Shown in pieces: positions 35,101 to 46,600 of a stretch of 64,000 nucleotides of DNA. A program made the position numbers and the translations under genes. The stretch comes from Dromiciops gliroides. Lineage: Eukaryota; Chordata; Mammalia; Microbiotheria; Microbiotheriidae. Every line of letters starts with the position of its first letter. Position 1 is the first letter of the stretch. Where the stretch lies: assembly GCF_019393635.1 (NCBI RefSeq), contig NC_057863.1:640513806-640577805 (forward strand), read 5' to 3'. The notes under the pieces were generated by a model that saw only the letters and a program-made list of their open reading frames with translations, was not told the origin of the DNA and did no database searches.

Positions 35101-37578
35101 GTTCCCTCCTAATCCTCTAGCCTTGGGATGAGGTTACCTTCACTCTTGGTGTTGCTTTAAGGGTGTTAACCCTCTCCCTGACCCAAGCATTATAAGTGGG
35201 GTTATATCTATCCCTAGTGTTCTCTTCTCTGACCTTTTGCATTGTAATGGAGTTATAACTAGAATGTATATAGCAGAGAAAGGTTTGCACCTTTGGAGAC
35301 AGGTACTGTTATTATTATTACATCCATTTTACAGGTGGGGAAACTGAGGCAGACAGAGGTTAAGTGCCTTGCCCAGGGTCACACAATTAGTAAGTGTCTG
35401 AGGCAGGGTTTTTAACTCTCAGGTCTTCTGGATTGCAAGTCTAGTGCTCTATTCACTGAGGCATGAACTCTCCATCTCTCTATTCTCTCCAATCCCTCCA
35501 CCCCTATATAACAAAACTATCCTCATTATTCCTGGATCCCAGCTTGATCATAGTGATATCTCCATTATTAGCATTATAATAGGGCTATTTGCATTACTGA
35601 CTCCAGCTCTGGTACACCCACTACTGGGCTTGATCCTCACCCTTTCCACTCTTAGCCCTGCTTAAGATGACCACATCAGAGACTGTAATTTGGAAGCCTT
35701 GATTTTTTAGCATCCTATCCCCATGAGGGAGCCTTAATTAATGCTGTTTCTTGGTAACATTATATAACAGTACCTTAAAAACCAAGCCACAGTCTCCCTC
35801 CTCACACAAGCACAGAGCCGAACTGTTCTGAATCCCAAAGATGCTCATTTTCTCTGCTTTCTGCTTTTTTTTTTTTTTTTTTTGGATAAGTGGACAGTGG
35901 AGAGAGCTGCCTGCCGAGGAGCATTTAATACTCAAGCCAATCAAAATATGGTTGCTGGACAGACCCAGGACATTTCCAGCAAATCAAACAGGGCACCTGA
36001 TGCTCATCTACGACCTGTTCATGTGGGAACCACACATCCTTTGCCCTGCTTAGAGAGTGGGTGGCAATGCTTATCCCTATCTTCTCTTCTAGGGGACAAG
36101 GGAGAGATCATATGACACTGTGCCCCTTCACTCCCACAATGCTAGATCTATCATGGACTCCGAGGGGCCACTCTCCTCAGATCCTACGAATCCTGCACAT
36201 GGAAACAGCCCTGGGCATAGACATCTTGGCACAGGGATGAGAATGTTGATAGTGGTGGTGGTGGTAATAATAGCTAGCATTTATATAACACTTTAACGTT
36301 GGCAAAGCACTTGACGTATATGTTAGTTAACTCATTTGGTCCCACAATAACCCTGGGAAGAAGGTGATATTATCATCCCAATTTTACAGATGAGGAAACT
36401 GAGGCTCAAATCTTCCTGACTCCAAGTCCAACACTTTATCCACTGGGCCATGAGGATGGTTTTTAGGGGGGAAGGGATGGAGGGTGTAACTTCATTTGTG
36501 GCCCTGAACTACTGTTAAGGAAATTCTTTCTGCCAATGCACACTAGGATTGGAGAGGGAGGACAAGGAAAGGCTCAATAATTTGCCCAGGTCTGTATGTG
36601 TTAAGGAGTAACACATCTCCCTGGCTCTATGGCCAGCTCTTTATCCGCTATGCTCACTCTACGTCTCTGAAAAAAGGATACCCTCTCTTCTAAGTAAAGA
36701 ACTAACTTCATATGCTTCTGTAAATCTGAATTTTGTGCTACCTAAGAATGTCTCTCCATTGATAACTTAGCCCCTAAGATAAAGCTGAAAGAGGGGCAGC
36801 TGGGTGGCGCAGAGGATAGAGCACCGGCCCTGGAGTCAGGAGTACCTGAGTTCAAATAGGGCCTCAGACACTTAACACTTACTAGCTGTGTGACTCTGGG
36901 CAAGTCACTTAACCCCAATTGCCTCACTAAAAAAAAAAAAAACAAAAAACAAAAACCGAAAACAAAACAAACAAACAAAAAAAAGATAAAGCTGAAAGAG
37001 ACCCCTGAAGCTGTGTATTCCAGCCCTTTCCCAGTTACAAATGAGGAAACTCAGAGCAGCCCTGGGGGGAAGGGAGTTGTCCAAGGTCTCACTGGAAGCC
37101 TCTGAGAGGCAAAAGTCAAATCTAATTACTGACATGACTCCAGGACATAATAATGTTTCACACTCCCAAACGGGCTTTCGGTACAATAATCCCTGGGGAT
37201 GGCAACTGTAAATGTGATGGTGTCCCTTTTGTAGATGAGTAGGTTAAATAATTTGCCACATCTTAAGTAAACATCAGTGTTGGGCCTTGAACTCAGTTTT
37301 TTCTGACTCTAGGACCCAGGTGCTCTTTCCTATATCACCCAATTTATGGCTGGATCCAAAGTCAATGTCATAGATGAAGGTCATCTAGGGATATAAATAC
37401 CCTTTGATAACCCATTGATAACAACCCATTGATAACAGTCTTCAAGAGATGCCTGAGACTAATCAATTTATTTACCCATGGTCATATAGCTACTGTCTGT
37501 CAGAGGTGGAATTCAAACCCAAATCTTCCTTCTCCCACTACACTCACTGCCTCTTCTATGGCTGGAATATTGTTTTTG

Positions 37579-37609
<31 letters not shown>

Positions 37610-40600
37610 TGCGGGGCAATGAGGTTTAAGTGACTTGTCCAGGGTCACACAGTTAGTAAGTATCAAGTATCTGAGGCCAGATTTGAACTTAGGGCCACCC
37701 GAATCCAGGGCTGGTGCTCTATCCACCTAGCTGCCCCCATGGAACATTGTTTTTAAAGGGAAGTGGATGGAGGCTTGAGAGCCTGAGGGAGGAGGTAGGG
37801 TGTTGGTGGGGTCAGTGCCCTCAGCCAGAAGGCCCCAAGTTACACCCCAAGCCCCCTGTTCTCATTCTGATGACCATGACCTTCCTCCCCCGGGACCTGG
37901 CTTGACACACAGTCTCTCATCTTTTTCCTGCTCATCATTTAGATCTCAGAAGATGACTTTTGAAAGCCCTGGGACTCTGGCACCGTTTGGCCAAAGCCAG
38001 GGTATCAGACCTGTCTGCTTTCACCTCCAAGGGTCTCCTTCTTCTCTCTGCTGTTATCGATCTTACCTTCGATGGGTTTTTTTTCTGGGCCCATGAGTGG
38101 ATGAGGATGGTGGTCGATTACAGTGTGAGACCCGTGCTTTCAGCGAACATTCTTCCCTTGCTAGTCCTTGGCCTCTGCCCTCTTCCCCTCCCGCTGCAGG
38201 AAGGGGGAGGGGTCTAGTCACAATGTGCATAATGATGTCATTTGTGACTATACGGTCTGCCCATTGTCAGGTGGGGGGTGGAGGGTGAGGGCGGGGAGAT
38301 GGGGATGGAGTAGCATGGTGATTAAAGGTCCCCGCACCTTGGAGGTGTTTAATCTCTCCATGCCCCAGCTTCATAAAATCCCTCCTTCTCTTAGCCTCCC
38401 ACTCCTACTAAATGTCCTCTGCCTTTCTGGGGAACACAGTTACCAAGGGGAAAGCCTGGCAATCATTTGATACAGACGATCTGTGGAAAGAGGCACTATC
38501 TCAACACCCCTCCACTCAAATCTGGCCTCGGCCATTTTACTGGATGTGTGACCCTGACCGAGTCACTTTAATGCTCTTTGCCTCAGTTTCCTCATCTGTA
38601 AAAAAGAATAACAATAGCACCTGCCTTAGACAGTTGTTGTGAGACTTAAATAAGATAAATATATACAACATTTTGCAAACCTTGGAATGCTAGGACCAAG
38701 ACAATGATGATGACTTCCTTGAGCTTCTTGTGTTCAGATTTTTCTTTGGAGTTCAACTACAAACAGCCAGTGCTTAATAAATGTTTGTTGCTTTGACTCA
38801 GGACAAGTTGTTCTCCTGCTATTACTGTTTACTGTTTTCTGTGGATGATTGTACAGTCAGCCAATCAAGCAACATTTATTAAGCACCTGCTATATGTCAG
38901 GCACGAAGCTAAGTGCTGGTGGATATGATCATTGCTTTTTGGAATTGAACAAAAGTCACTGATGGAAGAAGCATCATCGGTTCAACCACCAGCAGATAGG
39001 ACAATAGGGGTGATAATTCATCTCATCTTATACCCATATGATTGTTTAAAAAAAAACTAAGGACTTTGATACAAAAAGGAAAGTTGCAAACTGTTTGTCA
39101 CCCAATGACCCCAATCCCTGGGGAGGGGGTGGTGAGGCCAAGGGTTCCAGGCTGTGCTGGCTCCCCTATTCCCCTCATTTCCCAGAAGCTCCTGAACCAT
39201 GAGAACCAAAGGGGTATGTGTGTGGAGCAGAAAAGATAGTATCATTGGCAAAACAGATCTCCCTCCCCCTTCCATTCTTCCCCCTTTCTTTATGACTTTT
39301 CTTGGGGTGGGGAAATGAAGTGCCATTGAGGTAAGAGGGGCGGCTAGGTGGCGCAGTGGATAAAGCACCGGCCCTGGATTCAGGAGGCCCTGAGTTCAAA
39401 TCTGACCTCAGACACTTGACACTTAATAGCTGTGTGACCCTGGGCAAGTCACTTAACCCTCATTGACCCACAAAAACAACAACAACAACACCACACACAC
39501 ATACACACACAAACCAGAGGTAAGAGATAAGGTCAAGAACTATCCTCAGACTGGGGGGAGGGGGTCCTTGTCTGTCCCTCCCTGTTGGCTTTGGGAGTAT
39601 GGGTATCCACACATATATCCTAGGCTCTGTCTTCCTTCCACTGAGGCAAATTGCTCTTCCCCTCACCCCACCCCACCCCCGCCATGGTGGGGACTGCCAG
39701 GGTCAGAGAATTCCAACACTCCTTGCTAAGTTATCCCTGCTGGGTCAAAATGGTGGTCCTTAGCCATCCATACCCCCACCTCAGGGCTCTTGGAGCTGGG
39801 CCTGGGGCAGTCAGAGCCCTTGGTATATAAGGAGAGGAGAGGTGGCCCCCAGAAAGCCAGACCCTTGCCTCCCATGTCCTGCAGAGCTGAGGAAGGGCCT
39901 CCTTGCCAGAATTAGTCCTGTTCAATTTGAAGAGCTTAGTTAGATCTTCTTAGTCTATTTTGAAAGTCTTTCTGTTCCATGTAGGTTGGAGACTGGGTGA
40001 GTTTGAGGTGGCAATATCTATTGAAACTGTTCTCAAGTTTTGGTGGATCCATATTCATGATAATTAGTATTTTATTCTCATTTTTGATGGGGTTCAGATA
40101 GAAATAGTTTGTGGGGAAAAGTCACTAACCAGTTATTATTTCTATATTAGATATTAAATTATTTGTATTTTGTTCTATGCTATATTGTTATATTATTTAC
40201 TATATTTGATGTATATATATATATATATATTTAGTGAGGCAATGGGGTTAAGTGACTTGCCCAGGGTCACACAGCTAGTAAGTGTTAAGTGTCTGAGGCC
40301 AGATTTGAACTCAGGTCCTCCTGACTCCAGGGCTGGTGCTCTATCCACTGCACCATCTAGCTGCCCCAATATCATACTATATTGAATGATCGGATATTAA
40401 AACCAATAGATTAATCTACTTGAATTTTCTATCTCATGTTCTTTGGACTAATATATCAGATGGATAAAACGGCTGCTTTTTGTTACTGAATAAAAACAAC
40501 TTATCCCATCCTCTGCAGGCTCACTTGGAAGTGTCTCTGGGAAAACTCCCAGAAGCTGACAGGTGGGACCAACTTGGCCCTCATCCTATTCTCACATGGC

Positions 40601-43600
40601 TTTGATTTTGTCCACCTGGCCTCTATATTTTGAGAACGGTGGTGGTGGTGATTATAGCTAGCATTTATATAGCGCTTTAAGACTCGCAAAGTGCTTTGCG
40701 TATGTTAACTCATCTAATGCTCACAACATTACCTTACTGTGAAATAAAGACTATTATTATCCCCATTTGACAGATGGGGAAACTGAGGCACGCAGAGGTT
40801 AAGTGATATCCCAGGGTCACACATCTTGTAAGTGACTGGATCCGCTGGGTCCCCTAGCCGCCTAGGATGAGGAGGAGGATGTAATCAGTCTCCTGGGAAA
40901 TTGCCATATACCAATACACCAAGTCCTAAGGATTCTTCCTTCATGGTATGTCTCATCAGTCCGGGGATTATGGCAGATTGCGGCTCATTGGAAGAAGTTT
41001 CTAACAATTAGAGCTATCAGCAAGTGATAGCCTCAGGAGGTAGTGATGAGATTCTCATCATTGAAAATGTTCAAGCGGAAGTAGGGATGGGCCCCACAAG
41101 GCATGCTATCAAAGGGGATTCCTTCAGGAGATGGGAGCTTAGGCTAGCTGACCTCCAACATCTTTTCCAGCTCTGAGATTCTAACATTCTACTCCTATAG
41201 CCACCATCCTGGTCCACACCTTCCTCACCTCTCCCCTGGATTATTGCACGAGCCTCTTCATAATTAGGTTTCCCCTGCCTTCATGTCTCCCCTCTCTAAT
41301 CCATCCTGTACATACGGAATTAACAATGAACAACAGCTCTGATTTCCTCATTCTCCAACCGTGCTCCAGACTCCCCTGGCTCCTATAGGCTATTTAGAGC
41401 ATAAAGATCCAACTCCCAGAATTGGAGACCCTCTGGTTCCAATCCACCTCCTCATCTCTTTCCAATCTCTCCTTCCTTCACCCATCATCTTCTCCAGCCA
41501 AACCTACTCACTCTATTCACCCCACAATCATGATTTCATTCAATGGCATTTAAAATGCTATCTTATTAGAAAATGCCCTTTAAATACGGGCTGCTGTGAT
41601 GATTACTGCTTCTCATGGAGTGCTTCCCTTTCCTCCCACATCTGCTGATCCAATCCAATCCCAAAGCATTTATTAAGTATCTAGTATGTGACTGGTGAGA
41701 GGAGAGAGCTGTCCCAAGAGCCAAGAAGAGCTGAGTTTGAATCTTCCCTCTGACACATACCTTGAGCAAGCCTTTTGGTATCCTAGGAAACCCTTAAAGA
41801 TGATAATAGATATCATTGATATAGCACCTACTATGTGCCAGGCACTGTGCTGAGTGCTATACAAATATTATCTCATTTGATCCTTACAACAAACGTGGGA
41901 GGTCTCAGGTACTATTATCATGCCCATGTTATAGTTGTGGAAATGGATGTAAATAAAGGCCAAGTGACTTGCCTAAGTTCACACAGCTAGGAAGTGCCTA
42001 AAGTAGAATTTGAATTCAGTTCTTCAGGACTCCAAGCCCAGAGCTCTGTTCACTGCCCCACCAGCTTCCACCAGCTCTAAGTTTCTAGTTCTAGTACTCA
42101 TGAGCTTTAGTAGGGAGAGTTTCTCATCAGGAACACCATAGACAGACAAACAGCTAGCTAGCTAGCTAGCTAATAGATAGTTGGACAGAAGGGCAGATAG
42201 AGAGATGGAAGGAAAGATAAATGGATGGTTGGATGGATGGATGGATGGATGGATGGATGGATGGATGGATGGATGGATGGATGGATAGGTGGGTGGATGG
42301 ATGGATGGATGGATGGATGGATGGATGGATGGATGGATGGATGGATGGATGGATGGATGGATGGATAGATGGATGAATAGATGGATGAAAAGATGGACAG
42401 ATGGATAGAGATATGGACAAAGAGATGGAAGGACAAATGGACAGAGAGAGGGACAGACAAATGTATGGACAAATGGATGGGTAGAGAGATGAAAGGACTA
42501 TGAACAGACATAGAGACAAACAAATGGATAAAGAGACAAGGACAGAGATAGATTACATCAGTAGATAGACTGACCGACAGGTAGGTAGATAGATGATTGA
42601 TAGACAATCAGGTGGGTGTGCTGATGGTTAGACAGATGGATGGATGGATGGACAGAGAGTTGGACAGATGGACCAACAGATAGATTGACAGAGATAGATA
42701 AGAAGATAGACAGGCAGTATTTATTAAGTACTTAGTATGTGTAAGGTACCATACTGAATTCTCGGGATATGAATATAAACAAACAAACCCAAGTTCCTGC
42801 CCTCAAGGAGTATATATTCTAATAGGAGAAGACAATCTATAAAGAAAGGTGGAGGTAGGGAGGGGGTGGGGTTGGAGGGAGTGGCAAAGAAGTGAGGTAG
42901 GGAGGTAGAGGCTGGGTTCTAGGCAAGATAAATCCCCCAGAGCTGAGTGAGAAGGAGGTGAAGATAAAGCCTTTTGAAACAAATTTTGACAGGTTCCACC
43001 CCCTCCCCTGCCATTTTCTTTATGTTTATGTGAGCTAATTTCTACTTTGGTCAATCATGAATTAACAATGATCACATTTGACTTGAAAATGTCAGCTTGT
43101 GTTCTTGTGTTCAAGCTCCATATTCTATTAGATTTCCCTTCATTCTCTAAATACCCTCCTTCTCCTTGGGCTTGCTTCTACATGTGGCAAAACTTTCGTC
43201 TGTTACCTTGGCCAGACTGGCCATAACTTTGGTGGCACAACCAGATGGTGGTATGTTATCGGTAAACACTAAACTCCCATCACCTAAATATTCTCTCCCA
43301 GTGTTGCCCTTACATTTACTGGTCATTCAAATCTGTGGTAAAGCTCAATCTTTTGACTCATAGAATAACCTATGAGTGAGAAGAAGTTTAGGAAGGTAAC
43401 TGATATTCCAGGGAGTGTCCAGAGAATATGCCAGGTGAGGTATCATTAAAGGAGTTAGGGATATTTAGCCAGGAAAAGAGAAGCCTTAGGGTGAGGTTGG
43501 GGGGGGGGGGGTAGTTCACGACTGCTATCTTCAAGTATCTGAAGGATGGATAAAGCACCAGCCCTGGATTCAGGAGGACCTGACTTCAAATCCGGCCTCA

Positions 43601-46600
43601 GACACTTAACACTTACTAGCTGTGTGACCCTGGGCAAGTCACTTAACCCCAATTGCCTCACCAAAAAAAAAAAAGGCACAGAAGACAAAATACCCCAGTT
43701 CACCCCATTAGCACATGCACAGTTTGCTGGCCATTCACTGACATGAAGAGAGAGATGTGACCTTCTTGGGCACTGGATATGGAGTCAAGAAAACCTGAGT
43801 TCAAATTCTAACTCACACACTTACTTGCTGTGTGACCCTAGGCAAGTCATGTAACTTCTCTGGGCTTCTGTTTTCTTGTGTGTAAGAATGAGGATGAGGG
43901 AAGATTGATACTGAGAGGGGAGACCACATCTGGGGCAGGGGAGGTTGGGAGGGGGCTGATTGGGCCGGAAGAGTGCTCAGATTCCTCTCAAGAGCTCTGG
44001 CTTCAGCCCAGCCTTGCCCCATTCCCCTCCCAAACCAGTCCCCTTCAGATACCCCCTAGATGGCTAAAGAAAGGTAGTATGGGACTGTATCTAGACACAA
44101 AATCCTGAGTCTGGATCCTGGTTCTGCAACTTACCCCCTGTGTGATTATGGGCAATTAATTTCCTTTTTGTGCCTCAGTTTCCTTATCTTAGAGAGGAAA
44201 AAACCTTGATTAAGCACCTACTATATGCCAAGCCCTGGGCTAAACGCCTTCCAAATATCTCTCCCCACACCCCAGTAACCTTGAGAAGTAGGTATCATTA
44301 TCCCCATTTTGTAGTTGAGGAAACTGAGAAAGAACCAGATTAATTCACTTGTCCTTGGTTCATACAGCCAGGTTGTATCTAAGGCTGGATTTGAACTCAC
44401 ATCTTCCTGTCCCCTAGGCACCGACTTATAGATACTATCCAAGATCCCTTTGAGCCCTAAAACCCTAGGATATTTCTCCCCTAAACAATTACTCACATCT
44501 TAGAGAGGTGTAACACAGTCAGGGAGGTTTGCTTTCCTGCTGTTTGAGGTGAGTTCTAATAAGGAAAGGGACCTTTTGTTTGGGAGGAGAGGGGACCGAA
44601 CTAAGGAGAAGGCCAGGGGCTTGGATGGGTGAGTGGGGAGGTCACGGTAGTAGCAAGGCTTGGTTTGGGGCAGCAGGGGTAAAAGGTGAGCCCTGACTTC
44701 CTGGTATAGAGGGATGGGCAGGGTGGGACCCAGAGGAGGAAGGCTCAGCTCACTCTCCCATCTCAGAGACCAGCTGGGAAAAATCTCCAGGGCTCCTATG
44801 GAGTGCTCAACCCTCTGAGCCCACCACCTCAGCAGATAAACCTTGAACAAGAAGGGGCTCTCAGGACATGGTCCCCAAATGCCACACCTACGATCTGGAG
44901 GATAGTCAACAGGGGCCAAGACACTGGATTTGAAGTCCTGTGTGCAAATCCAGCCTTGTATATACTTCCTAGCTCTGTGACTTGGGGCAAGCCATTTAAT
45001 CCCTCTGTGCCTCTGTTTCCTCATGTGTAAAATGGGGATTAAAAACAGCACCTGAGTAGATAAAGCACTGGCCCTGGATTCAGGAGGACCCGAATTCAAA
45101 TCCAGCCTCAGACACTTGACACTTACTAGCTGTGTGACCCTGACCCTGGGCAAGTCACTTAACCCTCATTGCCCCTCAAAAAACAAACAAACAAACAAAC
45201 AACAACAACAACAACAAAAACCCAGTACCTGCCTCTCAGGGTTACTGTGAGAATAAAACGAGATATTTGAAAAGCAGTTTGCAAACCTTAAGATGCTATG
45301 TGTTTCTTAACACTTAACTAGCTGTGTGACCCTGGGCAAGTCACTTAACCCCAATTGCCTCACTAAAAAAAAAAAAAAAGCATGAAGATGCTATGTGTTT
45401 GCTATTGTTATTATTATTAATATGGGAGAATGGGGGGCAGCAGCCCCTCTCTGCAATTCCAGGATCCTAAACATGTGCCCCCATCCCTGCCCCCAACCAC
45501 ACTCAGGGCCCAGCCTGTCACTAGCTGTCCCCAAGCTTGGTGGGAGTTCTGCCCTTGGGTTTGGACTGGGAGATTCACCTGTCTCCTGAGAGTTGGGCCC
45601 CACCTTTATCCCCCGACGCTTGGACGGGACTCGAGGAGGGACTTTGCTTGGCCGGCATCTCTTGATGGTGGCCGGGCCCCCCTTACTGATGGGTTTGCTC
45701 TTCGTGGCATTTCCTTGGACCTCTGAGGTGGGAGACTTTGCAGCGTTGCCTCCATTCCCACCCCCAGTTCCACTGGGTCGAGCCTTGCTGAACCGCACCC
45801 GGTTGGGTTTGGATGGAGGCTTGCTTGCTTTCTTTGGCCGGGAGGCCTGAATGTTGATTTTAGTGACGCTCAAGTCATCCGAGTGAGGGATGCTCTCCTC
45901 CGGTTCCCATTGGAAGGGCATGCTCTCTATAAAGGGCCCCTTTTCATTCCAGGCCATGCCCTTTAAGATGTCCTCAGCCTCATCAATGAATGGAGTCCGG
46001 AACAGACTCCTCGATGGGCAGCGGATCTCAACAAAAGAATTGCTTGAGGGAGGAAGGGTCACTTCTTCGTGTCTTAGCTGCATCCTGGAGGGCCAATGTC
46101 CTGCTCCCCAGTGGCCACTGGTGTTCTCTGAAAAGTAACCCCACTGGTGAGGGACCGGGGAGGACAAAGGGATCTCACTGGGGAAGATCTTGGGCTGATT
46201 CCCGTGGAGGCTGGGCAGAGCCTGGAGAGAGAACAGAAGAGAAATCCATCAGACGCCTCGTGGGAGAGGGCCAAAGCTCCCCACTCCCCAGCTCTGCTAG
46301 CCACAAGCATGGCAGAACCCTGGACGCCACAGCTATTCTTATTGACTGGGACTATTCTGGCGGATTCACAGGGACATTAGGACTCCCCAGGCTAACCAGG
46401 GAAAGACCAGAGGTCTTCCAAGTGGGAAGCAAATCCTAGATCATGGATCACAGAGGGCTGAAAAGAACCTCAGACGCCCTTGGGTTTCACCGCTTCCTTT
46501 TAGAGGTGGAGAAACGGGCCCAGAAAGGTTCCTAGAATGATCGATATAGAAGTAAAAGGGACCTCCACGTCCCTCGTTTTACAGATGGGGAAACTGAGGT

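Larger units (their letters stand above)
28283..45578 (-). other. TTLL10 intron 2 (17.3 kb)
   Basis: The largest intron; it separates the two N-terminal exons from the catalytic exons. It is filled with SINEs, a sense-oriented solo LTR and microsatellites. No extra exon is required by phase, and I saw no family sequence in it. Confidence 0.8.

Noticed and set aside
42151..42172. AGCTAGCTAGCTAGC palindromic run as a possible recombination or binding site
   Set aside because: It is the edge of the adjacent tetranucleotide microsatellite.
42166..42607. HPSIHPSI/Ile-rich repeat protein frames
   Set aside because: They are shadows of the (GATG)n microsatellite. FIHS-type frames at 12347-12710 are likewise shadows of (GAAT)n.
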